This document shows, piece by piece, positions 1 through 13,500 of a stretch of DNA of 64,000 nucleotides (position 1 is its first letter; each line of letters begins with the position of its first letter). The stretch is taken from positions 37,273,996-37,337,995 of the forward strand of contig CM068313.1 of NCBI GenBank assembly GCA_034766995.1, given 5' to 3'. The DNA comes from Acanthacorydalis orientalis (lineage: Eukaryota; Arthropoda; Insecta; Megaloptera; Corydalidae). The position numbers were made by a program, and so were the translations under genes. A model generated the notes under the pieces. It was given only the letters and a program-made list of their open reading frames with translations. It did not search any database and had not been told where the DNA came from.

Positions 1-209
1 AAACTTAACTAATAAAAATTCAAATAATTTTGTGATTTGTATTTCTTTAATATTAAAATGATACTAATGACCGAACCTTCAAATAGATATTTTTTTAAAA
101 AATTTAACAAGAAAGACAAATTGTATTTATGCCATTATGTAGACACTGTAGATAAGTATGGTTTTTGGATGAGATAAAATAAATTAACACCCATAATAAA
201 TATATAAAG

Positions 210-496
210 CAAGGAGGCTATACAAGGAGACAACTCCAGTGTTTGAGGGCAACAAAAATGATAGAGTTTCAGTCAGTGACTTCTGTGCATAGAAAAACAT
301 GTGACTGAGGTTGCTATGGTATGGTTGTATAATATCGAGACAATACATGACACACACCAATACACGATGACATTGTGCACATCACCTTTTGCCGGAAGTC
401 CCTTAATTCTACTACTAATGCCGTCATTTGATTTCAGTTTCATAAATTGACTATACCAGGAAATCGAGTGAGTTCAGTTTCTTTATAGCCTCCTTG
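210..496. mobile_element. MITE with 8-bp target duplication (hAT-like)
   Basis: A 287-bp non-coding element. The left end CAAGGAGGCTATACAAGGAG is repeated inverted at the right end (reverse complement CAAGGAGGCTATAAAGAAAC). The flanks are atataaag on the left and atataaaa on the right, a 7/8 match that looks like an 8-bp target-site duplication. The interior is more GC-rich than the surroundings and has no reading frame. An 8-bp duplication suits hAT-type transposition; the superfamily is an inference. Confidence 0.6.
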
Positions 497-604
497 ATAT
501 AAAATAAATGATGTGGTAATAAAAAATTTTTAATTTACATAACCTTGTTTATATATATTTTTATATATATGTTTATTTATATATATATATATATATACAC
601 ACAC

Positions 605-636
<32 letters not shown>

Positions 637-821
637 GTGTTAACACTCAGTTCTTAAATATTGTTACATATTTTACACAAAAATGTATTCAATAAAAATC
701 AAATAATTCATTTTATGCTTTACACCAAACTAAAAAATGTTTACTGAATATAACTGGTTCATTGATGAAACGTTATTGAAAATATTTTTTCAATGTGACT
801 TAAAAATAAACTTCCACTAAC

Positions 822-3800
822 CTGTACTCTTAAAGGATGCATCATGATTAGATGAAGAACATCAGGAGGAGGTAACACTTCTCGTAACATAACACCTTGA
901 TTCTTAATTGCCTGACACATAAACACTGCAAAGTAACGATGCAACGGCAGATGAAATGATACATTATAACAGTCGCGCTGAAATAATAGAAAAAAATTAT
1001 ATTCAATTTTACATCAACTAATTATATTATATTCAATTTTACATCAACATCTATAATGAAAAATTAACAATTGTAGTTTTATTTTTTATTAACTGCACTA
1101 TTTTTTTTTCAAATATATTCCTATATAGTTTTTTTAAACTTTATTAGATAAAAAAATTAAATATATGTTTATATTAATTACTTACCACACTGTGGTGTGT
1201 AAAATAAACTGCATCTAACCATTCTTGTAAAGCTGTCAAACAGTTGTTTAATACTCGTTTTGTATAATCAACTGTACATGGTTGTGTTAAATGAGAAACT
1301 AATGCCCACATAGGATATGCACTAGCTTCTAATTCTGCACTAAATGCTGCATAATACGTATTTGGTTCAAATTCAATATGTTGATTTAATTCCCGAACAT
1401 TAACATTCATGCCTAAAAAAGATACGTAAATAATAAGAGCAAACAAATAATAATTTATTCATTCTATTAATTTATTAAATAAGATATTAAGTAATGGTAC
1501 ATATACATACATACATACACATATATATATATACATATATATATGTAAAATATCCCAAAATATAAAAACCAATATATGTTCCTATCTGTGAATTGACAAA
1601 CATACATACCTTGAAACATAGACAAAAATGTGAACCACATTTCAAGTAATGCATCATCATGCATAAATTTCATGGCTACAGGACGATGTGATAAAACATT
1701 ATTTAGATCTGATACCAAAGGCCAGTAGCAGTGTTCTTTCATTACTTGTCGGCTGCAATCCACTACATAATGAAAATTTTTATCTGGATCTAAAAATATA
1801 CCAATTATGTTAAAAATAATAAGCATACTGATATAAAAACAATATATATATATAATAGTTGTAATGTTTTATAAATATATAATAATATTCACAATTATTT
1901 TTTATTACTTACCATGTAATGTATTCTGAATTAAGATTTTTCCCATCATATACTTCAAACTAATCACCATTACATGAAGTAAATTTAAATTTTCTGCCAT
2001 ACGTAATGCTAAACTTTCATTTGAAAACAGTTGTACGCTGACATGAACAACTCTATTACTAAGTGTATCAGGATCTACTGAACGCTCTAACATCATTGAA
2101 ATTCTACTATAATGGAGGACAAATGCTTGCGTTAAAGCATCCTAAAAAATAAATATTTTATATTAACGAACAGTTTTTATATCCCATAAAATATGATATA
2201 ATTTACTTTAAAATACAGAAATAAAAACCTTGTAATCAGGATCAGGAAGCATATTTAATAACAGGCAAACTACTTTTTGCGGAAACTCAAACTTCACAGT
2301 CCAAAACACAAGTTCTTCTAAAAATGTTCGATGTACAAGTTGTTCTTGGAGAGATGGGCAATCTTTATATTCATCTGGAGGTTCTGGATTTGGTAAACTT
2401 TTAATAGCTTCTTCATATATTCTTTTACTTTCCAACATATAATTGCTATATTCTGATTCTATTTGTGGAGTTTCTAATGCTTCTTTGTATTTCTGTAGAA
2501 ATAATATAAAATTGTTAATTTCTCAATTAACATAACTGCATTTATTTCTTAAATATTAATGTTTAATAATAACTACTTATTTATACCTGAGGATTTGTTA
2601 AAGCTGTTGTCATAACACGTCTCATTAGAGCACCCATATTATTAAAATCTAATAACATGGTTATATATTTATCTGCATCCTGAATAGCTACTCTATATGC
2701 ATCTGGATTACCGGATTTGCTAAAAATAAAGAACCTCAATAATATTTAAAAAATTTTGCAGTACACAATACATATAAAATATACACTTCAAAGTAATAGA
2801 AACAATGATGACATTATTTTCAAGTAAATTTTACATAAGTTCTTGTGTTGTAATACAAAAAACAGTAGCTTATTTTAAATATTTACAATTTTAAAATTTA
2901 ATATTGCAAACATATTAATATTTCTGTTACACTGCACCTAATCATTTTAATAAAATTCTACAAATCTGCAATAACTTAAAATGATAATCTATACTGTTTA
3001 CTTAATTCAAATAATTTCAATATGAAACTATAAATAAAAATTTGGAATCATATGAAAGGAAAAAAACATTAGTTATAATACTAATAATAATATATAATGA
3101 AAAGTATTAGTATGACTCTTTTTGTCATAAACTTAAATATCTAAATATAAAGAAAATATCATCTATAAACAAAAATAAAATAATAAACACTTAGTATTTA
3201 ATGACAAACCTATTTTCTCTAAGGTGTTGAATTAATCTAAGAATAATTCTAGGCATCATTGCTTCTGCTACACACATCAAATCTGATGGTGCAGGACTTT
3301 TATTAATAGTTTTGTTTGGTCCATGTTTATCACAAAACCTATAACAACCATTCCAAATTACATTTAAATATTAATTATTCAATTTTCAAACTTATATATA
3401 TTTAAAGTTATTTCAATAAACATACCCTGTTTCTTTCATAACAGACGTATCTCCACAATCACATGCACCACCTGCCTGGCTTAAAAACATATTGAAATCA
3501 TGGCACTGGTGATTTCCTTTCTTGAAGCATTCTGTACATAGTGACATACATGGTGAAATACCACAAGTCCTGCATCGATATGCTACAAAATTTGGAGTCC
3601 ACACTAGTCCACATGTTGTAGCATTGTCATACGTTCTTACTAAAATAAAAATATTAATAATAAATTTGTAACTATAAATTATAATTTTTATGTTTGTACA
3701 GTTTTTACACATTCTACATACGGATTTAAAAGTATATTAAATAATTAAAATACTCTATATTAGTATCTAAAGACAAACATTTTGTTCTCAATAAAAAGTG

Positions 3801-4186
3801 TATATTTTTGAATATTCTAAAAACAAATTATTAAGTATTATTTATTTACTTATATATATATATATATATACATATATTAATCACTTGTAATTAATCCCAT
3901 ATTTTTATACATACACAGCTATCGCTACAGAAATACATTTAATAATATAACTAAACTCACCAATACTAGAAAACTCGTCAGGTGTTCTTCCACCAGCCAT
4001 TAGCCATTTACACCAATCTATTGTTTCCCATTCATCAATAGATTTTCCAGGATTTAATAATAAATCTAAAACTTCATTTAAATGTTGTGGAGAAGAAGAA
4101 TTTGAACAGTCAGCATGAATATATACTGCTGCAGCACGTTTGCCTTTTTTCATTAAAACATGGGCAGCATTTGATGTTGAAGCCAT
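822..4186 (-). CDS. UBR3: UBR3 E3 ubiquitin ligase, N-terminal part (9 exons, runs off left edge)
   Basis: UBR3 is a large RING-type E3 ubiquitin ligase of the UBR (N-recognin) family and acts in the cytoplasm. I rebuilt nine exons: 4186-3961, 3639-3426, 3338-3210, 2719-2587, 2492-2229, 2141-1913, 1789-1610, 1412-1186 and 977-822, together 1758 nt or 586 codons with phase kept throughout. The start is the ATG at 4186 ([20 protein letters not shown]). Exon 2 carries the UBR zinc-binding box, about residues 85-150, with the run [20 protein letters not shown] and a closing CDCGD. Exons 6-9 match conserved UBR3 stretches such as [22 protein letters not shown] and FHLPLHRY. Vertebrate UBR3 has about 1,890 residues, so some two thirds, including the RING and C-terminal region, lie left of position 1. 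Exon 5 ends in a weak donor (GTTTTT). Identification is firm; single exon edges could shift by a few bases. Confidence 0.93.
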
Positions 4187-4778
4187 TTTTACAAAATAAA
4201 TTGACTTTAATTAAAAATTAAATGTCAATGTGGTCTATATAATGAGTTCACGAAGTTTCGGCTGGGGTCACGGCCCAAAATTGATGGATTCACCTTCAAC
4301 CAAGGCTGCACCACATTTAATTCATTCGTTCAAATAGCACACGTATCAAACTTGGCATAACATAATTTTGTGTTTGGACATTTTAAATAAAATAAAAATT
4401 TTTAAATCACTAATTCCATTGACATTTTCTGCTAAGAACAGCTTTCATTTTTGCTGATGACAATACTAATTGGTAAAAGAGGTATCTCTATTGTAAAATT
4501 TGATGTTTCCATCTCTTAGACAGTTACAAAATTAAAATAATTGTTCTGAGTCATAAATAAAACATTTGCAAAATATAGAATTCAAATTTATTTACAAAAG
4601 CAAACTGTTCCCAACTGTTCCTTTCTCTGATTTCTGTAAAAAAAAATAAACGGCATTCATTGTATTGTTTGTACATCTATTTTCATTAATTTATATTAAT
4701 AATAAAATTTATTACATAAAATATTCGTTAATAAACTTAAGTAGCGATCCCAAATTATAATTTTAGAAAATGCGAAAC

Positions 4779-4781
<3 letters not shown>

Positions 4782-4846
<65 letters not shown>

Positions 4847-4848
4847 GC

Positions 4849-4918
<70 letters not shown>
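4782..4918. repeat. (TA)n microsatellite, two blocks
   Basis: About 130 bp of near-perfect TA repeat broken by TTATATGC and an ACAT interruption; directly left of the Tc1-like element. Confidence 0.95.
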
Positions 4919-4923
<5 letters not shown>

Positions 4924-4941
4924 CATGTACCTACACATAAA

Positions 4942-5658
4942 CAGCCGCGCCAGAAATTATTTGCGCGTTATTAAATTAAAATACTAAACTTAATATCATT
5001 AACATTATGCGTGATTAGCGAATCAGCTATACAGATGTCTATTTACACATACATTGACACTGAATTTTCATTGTTAAATTGATTTCGGTTTTTTGTTTAG
5101 TTTATATTAATAAAAAGAGCATAAAGTAGCAATTCGGAAAGTATTTGCGTCTAAGAAGACATTAGTATCTGAGACTTTAATTAAAGATATGATAATTGAA
5201 TTTATTTTTTAATTCATATATTACGGATTTAATTTCCCTTTACAACTTTTTTTTGTAGCAAAATGACGAAAAGTAGAGAACTTACGGTCGATGAACGCGC
5301 ACACATTTATAATATGTATCAGAACGGAAAAACTACCAAAGAAATTGCTGATAATCTTAGAAGGCCTCTCAGAACGATTCAGTATACTGTTAAGAAGGTT
5401 AAAGATGGAAAAGGTTTAATTTCAGCTCCTAGGGAAGGTCGAAAACGAAAGACCAGCGAACGTACGGACAAACTAATAGTTCATAAAGTCAAAAAAAATC
5501 CGTTTATTAGCGCCCAGCAACTGAAAAAGGATCTCAGTCTTACTCTTGGAGTTACTCAAATAAAGTCGAGGATAAATAAAGCTGGCATTTTTGGTCGTAT
5601 CGCTCTTCGCAAGCCATACATAAGAAAGATAAATATATATGAAATTTATATTTCATAA
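4942..5658 (+). mobile_element. Tc1-like transposon, left half, truncated transposase
   Basis: The open frame 5263-5658 (131 codons) encodes the N-terminal DNA-binding part of a Tc1-family transposase. A first helix-turn-helix (DERAHIYNMYQNGKTTKEIA) is followed by a basic GRKRKTSERTDKL hinge and a second helix-turn-helix around ISAQQLKKDLSLTLGVTQIK, then RKPYIRK. At that point, where intact proteins enter the DDE catalytic domain, the frame turns into AT-rich sequence and stops. Upstream, a terminal segment at 4942-4970 (CAGCCGCGCCAGAAATTATT...) has a partial copy at 5134-5150 (CGGAAAGTATTTGCG). Two direct repeats about 190 bp apart fit the IR/DR arrangement known from some Tc1 elements. I saw no right terminus, so the copy is inactive. 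Confidence 0.75.
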
Positions 5659-6420
5659 ATCTATAAACAAATACGCAATAGCAATAAGAGTTATATTTTC
5701 ATAAAATAGTTTAATTTAACATATTAAGAACTCTTTTATTAAAATATTTATTTTACATTAATAAATAAACGTATAATAAACTTTATAGTTGTAACATGTT
5801 ATATAATATTAAAAAAACCATAAATTAAATTTGTAATACACACACACACACATATTTATATATGTATGTGTGTGTATGTTTATAAACACAATAACGAAAA
5901 TTATGATATAACAATAAGCAAATTCTCTTTTTCCAATTTGAATTTTTTTCATTCAAAAATTTGCTTCCAAAAAAAATTGTCAGTTAATACATATGAACTT
6001 AATATCTTGAGTTAATTATATATTTTAACTTTGTTTCATATGTACAGTCTGATGTGTAATTTAAAATATGCTGTATTAAAATGTTTATTTTTTTATAGTA
6101 ATTTAATTTACACATTTTAAAAATATCGTTCATTTTACTGCATACAAAACTGTGCTCTTTAAATAAAAAAAAAACATGAACTATTGTTAATATTTTCACA
6201 ATCTTTAAAAGACTGAATACCATTTTTTTTAAATGCACTGCACAGAGTAATTATACATCTAATATTCATATATTGGGTTCATTGTAATAATTTTCTCAAA
6301 TATGAAAATGTAAAAAAATATTTGCAATTTGGATTCACCTTTTTGAAGACATATTTTTTTAATTGTATCATAATTTTCAGCATATGTATGGATGTATAGA
6401 TGTATTTATATGTATGTATG

Positions 6421-6559
<139 letters not shown>

Positions 6560-6637
6560 TGGCCTTGGTACTCGCAATACGTAATTCTTACAATTCCATA
6601 ATTATGACAGCTATCCTTTTTTACATTATTGATTCAT

Positions 6638-6693
6638 CAAACAAATTGAAAAAATCGATTTGATTTTTAGAACAAATTGAAAAAATCGATTCT
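6638..6693. repeat. Short tandem duplication
   Basis: The string AACAAATTGAAAAAATCGAT occurs twice in tandem with a period of about 32 bp (6639-6658 and 6671-6690). Confidence 0.8.
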
Positions 6694-8222
6694 ATAATGC
6701 ATTAACTATAAATTTTATCTTTCATACATGTTTTTGTTATGAAAACAGTAAATTATTCGCTAATTAAATATTTTTTATTATAAGTTTCATTGATTTCAAA
6801 TTTTTAAGCTCTTTGCTACTTTGAATGTCTATTCTAATACATTTATATACGTTTCAAAATTAATATACATATATATATATAATAAAAAAACGTGAATTTA
6901 TTATCTTTTATTTAAATAAACATTTACTCATAAAAGTCAAACATGTTCATTTTTGTACATGTATCATTTTTATAATTTTCAGACAAAAATTTGTTTAAAA
7001 GAATATTTTGTTTAGAAATTCATCGAAAATATGAAGAAAAGTCAAATATATTTAAGGTAATTGTAATTGTAAGTGAACATTTTATTATTTTTTTTTACAT
7101 CCATTTGAAGTAGCTTAATAATCATGGACATTACTACATAACCAGTCATAGACATTAACACTTGTTAGTATATTACATACAAATTTAATGCTTCTTTCTT
7201 TGTTTAATGAATTATAGTTAAAAATACTATATAGGGTATTACATACTTATTATTAATCTATAAACATAAGTAGAGCTTTCATTTATAGTTTATACTTAAT
7301 TTTGTGCCAAAATATTTCTAAGGCATGCTCCACTCCATATTATATCATATAATACTAAAATATATAATTCTTAAGCCAGTTTTTAACATTAAATACTGAT
7401 TTTTTCACTTAATGATATATATATATATATATATATATACACTTTTATAATGTAAATAAGTATAGTACAATCAGAGAGTAATTCTGAAAAAAATCAAAAT
7501 TAATTTTTATCATGGAAAACTATTTTTGAGAAAATTTTCTTCAATAATTTGCATAGTTTGCATGTATTTATTAGGCTGTATTATAAAATTTGAAAATTTT
7601 CTTTGTGTTACAGAGACTGAAAATCCAGAATCTATTAGATAATTTGGTTGAAAATCACAGATTTTTATACAGCTTAACAGGCAACATTTTCTAAAGTAAC
7701 AAAATTCATTAGTTAGAAAAAAATATTTACTGTAACTTTATGCATTATAATACACACTAGTCTTTCTGTTGAATATAGGATAAAAAAAATGTAATAAAAA
7801 AAATAACCAGCATAACATGGTGTATCTATATTGTAATTTCATTTCCTAAGAAAGTAATTTTTTTATAATATATATATATATATATATGTACACACACACA
7901 CATACATACATACATATAACTATGTAACTCATTAATAGTACTGATTTAATGAATTGAAATTTCTTTTATATACTTTAAAAATTGTAATTCTTAAACTAAA
8001 AAATTAATTTATAATGAAATAGTACTTCTAAGTTTATTCTAAAAATACATTTATCACATTCATTTTCATAATATTTTGCCATCCTATCATTATAAACTGA
8101 AAAAATAATAAAAAGAAGATTAATATGGGTATCTTACAAATGTTGTATAACAGTTGTATATGTATTTACATGTTTGTAAACACATATGCCCATATTTTTA
8201 ACATTCATTTATATTATATATA

Positions 8223-8274
<52 letters not shown>

Positions 8275-9005
8275 AGTGTGAGAGAGAGATAGGGAGAGAG
8301 AAACAGAAAGAGAGAATATTATGTGTATGACGTATGCAAGTATTCATACTAAAAATGTTTGAAATAAATCTCAAAAGTTTAATTGAATAATTAATAATCT
8401 TCAATTTCTGTGAACACATGTAATTATTTTCTCATAAACAAATTTATCTATCTAACAATTCCAACATATATAACATTTTCATTTTAAATTATATACTTGT
8501 AGTTAAACATTAAAAGTAATTTTTCATTGTTACTTTTATAATTACTAAACAAATTACATAAACATATTAAAAAATAACAAAAAATACATAGAATATAAAA
8601 GTTATTATAAAAAATAATTTTATAAATTTATTTTAAAAATTTAATACATTATTTTTAATGCAACGCTGTAAATAATTCTATAAAAAATTCAATTTTCAAC
8701 ATCACATAAAAATTTCAGGATCATAACGTGTAAGTACATAATATAAAAATAAAAATTTTCATCAACAATACAATAAAAATTTCAGTATTAATGTAGATGT
8801 GGTTTATTTCCTGAAAAAACATTTATAATTAATAACAAATTAAATCAAATTTAACAATAATAAAATAAGTATTATATATAAATTAATGATAAAATGTTAA
8901 TAGATACTTCTTGTTTTAATTTTAATTAATGTATTTGGATGTATTTTCAAACAATTAAATGTGTAACTAGTAAATAAAGAAGTAAACATATTTTACAAGT
9001 CCAAT

Positions 9006-10434
9006 TTACCTTATTGGAATCGGCAAACTAGATCCTGCAGGTAAAGAATAACGATTCCTAACATTTCTTTGTAATTTATTATCACCTGAAGTAGATTTTC
9101 TTAAACGCAACTTATTATTACCTACAGCTGCTATACTCCCAAGAGGTAATGGTTTAGAATTTTCATTTGTAGTTTCATTGTCTAACAAACAATTAGGTTC
9201 AGAATTGGACGAAATTATTTTATTGCTTTGTTTTAAATCAACTTGAACACTTTGTAAATTTAATGAATTTAAATTTTCATTTAATTCTGTTTTAGTATTT
9301 TTATTATTTAAAACTAGTTTTGTTTTTCTATTTTCATCAAGAGTATTGTCTAATGAATTTGAATGTTCAGTTAAATTGCTTTCATTAATAGTTACTTTAT
9401 CTATATCTAAATTATTTAAATTATCACCACTCTTATTAAAATCACTGTCTTTTGTAATATTATCATTAATTTGGCACTGTAATTTTGGTTTATAAATCTT
9501 TGGTTTTAAGTCTATTAAAGATTCTGATCCATGTATTCCTAAATTTTTATTTGATATTGGTATTTTACTAGTTATGTCTAAACTTCTACGTTTATGGACC
9601 GGTGTAATATGATTTTTACTAGAATCATTTTTATCATCATGAGGTTCTGTATTATTTTCAAAGGCACTATTTATTGAATCAGATTTGATTGATACCTTGT
9701 TTTCAATCATTGAATGACGCTTATTTATTTTAGTTAAATTAAATTTTGTTTTAGTTTTATTTACTTTTGGAATTGCACCCTTAGAAATATTTGTAGACTG
9801 GAAGTGATTTGTTTTTAAAATTTTTGTTTCGTCTGTGAAAGAATATGTATTATTTGACTGTTTTAATACAATTGGTGAATTTTGAATAAATTTAACTTGA
9901 CCTGTTTTTATAGTTGAACAAATTTCAATATTTTTTGTCTGTAACATTGAATCTAAATTTTTGCTAAGATCACTATTTAAATTAGAGTGAGAAATAATAG
10001 TATTATGAGAATTACTTTGTATATGTGTACAGTGAGATGATTTTTTAATTGGTTTAGTTTTAAGTACAGAGTCATTGGTTAATTTATTATCAGTAGAAAA
10101 AATCACTTTATTTATTTGAGAATTATCATGTTTTTTAATAAAAGTATGATTTATTTTTTCTACTTGATTAACTTGATCATCTTGCATAGCATTTAATGGA
10201 AGATTAATACCAGCGTCAATATAAAAATGTTGTTGTAAAATTGTCATATCACTGTAAAATAATGATATATTAGAATAATTCAACGAAGATTCTAACGAAT
10301 ATAAGAGAAATAAATTTAAAACAAGAAATCTTCTCTTAGCAACATTCATTCTGTAAATATAATATAGTACTTTTGATTCTTTTAAAATATAAAATGTTTG
10401 TTTTTAACATTCTCTCTCTTGCACACAAATACCC

Positions 10435-10521
<87 letters not shown>

Positions 10522-13500
10522 TACATACATATTATACATACAGATTATAAAATGTAAAAATAAATATAACTTACTAGTCTATTAAAGGAAAAAAATAGGT
10601 ATTATGCAAAATACTTTTATTTACTTAAGTACTTATATCCTTTATTACTACTGATAGTAATTACTTTTAAACTTACTTATTTGATTCAAAGTTTTTTTTT
10701 ATTGACTTGGGTGGAATTATAGAACGTGAACTGTTTCCATCCCTAGGTCGATTATTATATTGACGTGAACTATAATTACTGCTACTTGTAACTGGTGAAG
10801 ACTTAATTGAAACAGGCTGATTAGTAGTACTTGTTCTTGGTGATCCACGATTTGTACTTGATGCTATTAAAAAATATTTTTATTATAACTGTACATCAAA
10901 TTTTAATTACAAACATTTCATGTCAATTTCTATAAGTAAATGAATATACTACTGAATATAAATATATATATATATATATAATTTTCATATTAATAATAAG
11001 TTTTAAATGTATTTAAAAATGTAGCATCTACACATGTACAATCTACAATTTTGTATTTTTAGTAAATAGCATAGAATTTGCTTTTATGTAATTGACTGAT
11101 TAGCTATTGTAAGTCTATAGCATGTAATGTAAGTACGCAGCAACAAACGCTACGTAGTTATACAATTTAAGAAATATACAATGTTGATATCCATTACTAT
11201 GGATACCAATAAATGCAGTGTACAATAACCAATTAGAAACAAGAATTGAAGTAAAAAATACAAACTATGAAAATTGTAATGATTAAATAAATGTATATAT
11301 GCCAGTTGTGAATATTTCTATTTTTGTATTACATTAACAAAAAAACAAACTTTGAATATTTTAAAATATTTCACAAATTAACTTAACCAGTGTCAAAACT
11401 ATTAATATTAAAAACTGTCTGTAGGGTGTTCAAAACTAACATTAATTTACAAGAAGTTCTACATTAGTCAAAAAAAGTAACTACTTACATCTTTTAGTGT
11501 CACTAGCAGTATAATTTTGTAATTTTGCTCTTGTATTAGTTTTGTTAGTTTTTATAGTTGCTTGATTTTCTTCATCTATTAAACGCTGTTCAGTATTATT
11601 TACTTTATCCTAACAAACCATAAAAATCATTTGATTAAATTTAAAAAATATAATATTAATTTATAAATATACGAATTATACATTTTAGGCTTTCTATATA
11701 TGTTTAATTTTAGAAATGATTAATAAAATACACATAGAAAATTACTTTTAACCCAATTGGTATGTCATGTCTACAATTGTATTAAAGTTATGACACTGGT
11801 GTATCACATGTAATATCATGCATTCAATATAAGACATAATGTAACTTTATTTCACAATTATCAATCTTTAGATTACTATTTTTATTTTTAACATGAAAAA
11901 CGTCAAATATTTCAAAATGATTTTAAATGATATTGTTTTTTATTTATTTATAGCTACTTATATTAATAAAATAAAAATGAAACTAAAATTATTTCTACAA
12001 TTATCTTACGCTGCACAATCATCCTGTACCAATATTAGCACACATCAATTGAGTTAAAATATATTAATTAGTGAATATATGTGTTTCTTACTTGTTCTGT
12101 AAGAACATTAATTTTTTGAAGTTGAACCGAAACAGAAGATAATATTTGTCGACAATCTATATCTGTTTCCTCATTTTCAAGTTTTGTTAGAGTTTGTTCT
12201 AACACTGATAATAAACGTTTATCTGCAGGCAAACGAATCATTGCTTTGAGTTTTGGAAATAACATAATCACACAGAGTCGAATATTTGCAATTTTATCTT
12301 CTAAAACATACAAAAATATTGAACAACACTATTAATATATCTATTTTAATCATTCAATAATTATATCTAATCTAATACAATCATTTATTTTATGTTAACA
12401 GGCATTTTATGTATTCATATTATAAATTAGTCAGTACAAAATAACATCCATTAGAAATTTATGCAAATTTGTTTTCCTAACCCGATAATGATAATAGTTG
12501 AATATAAAAATGTTCTTTAAAATAAATCGTACTAAACAACTCAAAAACATCTGCGCATAATCGAATATAAATAGTTCGTGTATAACAACACTGACTATGA
12601 CATAGTTCTGTAATAATACGATGTCTTATTTCAGCTCTTTGTTGTGGTTTATTATTGTATCGTAAAAATTTTAACAAAGTTCTTCCTGCTTGTTGACGAC
12701 ATGGTTTCGCTCTCTAAAAATTAATTGTACAGTAAATATATTACAAACGTACTTCATTCGATTTTCATACCCCTTTGATAACTTTATTGAATATTATTGG
12801 TAGGAACTGAGTATAAATAAAATCACCAGGAAATACAAGTGGTAGACATTCAAGTTGAAATAGAAAATTTGTATACAATCTCCAGTTGTATGTATTTCCT
12901 ATAGAAGACTCGCACTTTAATAAAGCTTTTCCAAATTCAATAATTGTTCCGTCCTAAGTAAAATTATATTTAAATAATAATAACTGAGTTTCCAATGTTT
13001 TAATATTCTAGTACGATAGTTTTACAATAATTAAAACTACAAATGTATGCATATATATATATATATATATATACATACACACACATATATGTACGTACGA
13101 ATATACAATTATTAATCTTACAACATGCTGGACTTGAAGAACATTATGTTTCACAAGTTGAAGAAAGGTACTAGTAATATGCGGAACCAGACATTGCAAA
13201 ACTTCTTCAGATTCATCACGTAAAAGTTTTATTATTTCATCCTTAATAATATTTACTTGTGGACCTAATATTGAAAACATACAATATTCTTATTATGAAT
13301 ATATAAAATTTAAATTTTTAATTTATTTATTACTTAATATTTTTAAGTACACTTTAATTTTTTTCACAGAAGCATAAATGTAAATCAATATGTATACCTA
13401 AGCACTTAGCAATTTCATGTACACCACTAGCAACTGTTCGTCTTACTAAATAACATGGATCTGTAGCTAATGTTGTAAATACTGTATATAACTGTTCAAT

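Noticed and set aside
9000..9010. GTAAAT donor-like string overlapping the PPP4R4 stop
   Set aside because: The in-frame TAA ends the protein and no further downstream exon is needed or recognised.
10252..10349. The N-terminal 33 codons of the open frame that ends at 9006
   Set aside because: A clear acceptor (TTTTACAG) at 10252-10253 and the phase of exon 13 place the exon start at 10251; the stretch to the right is intron.
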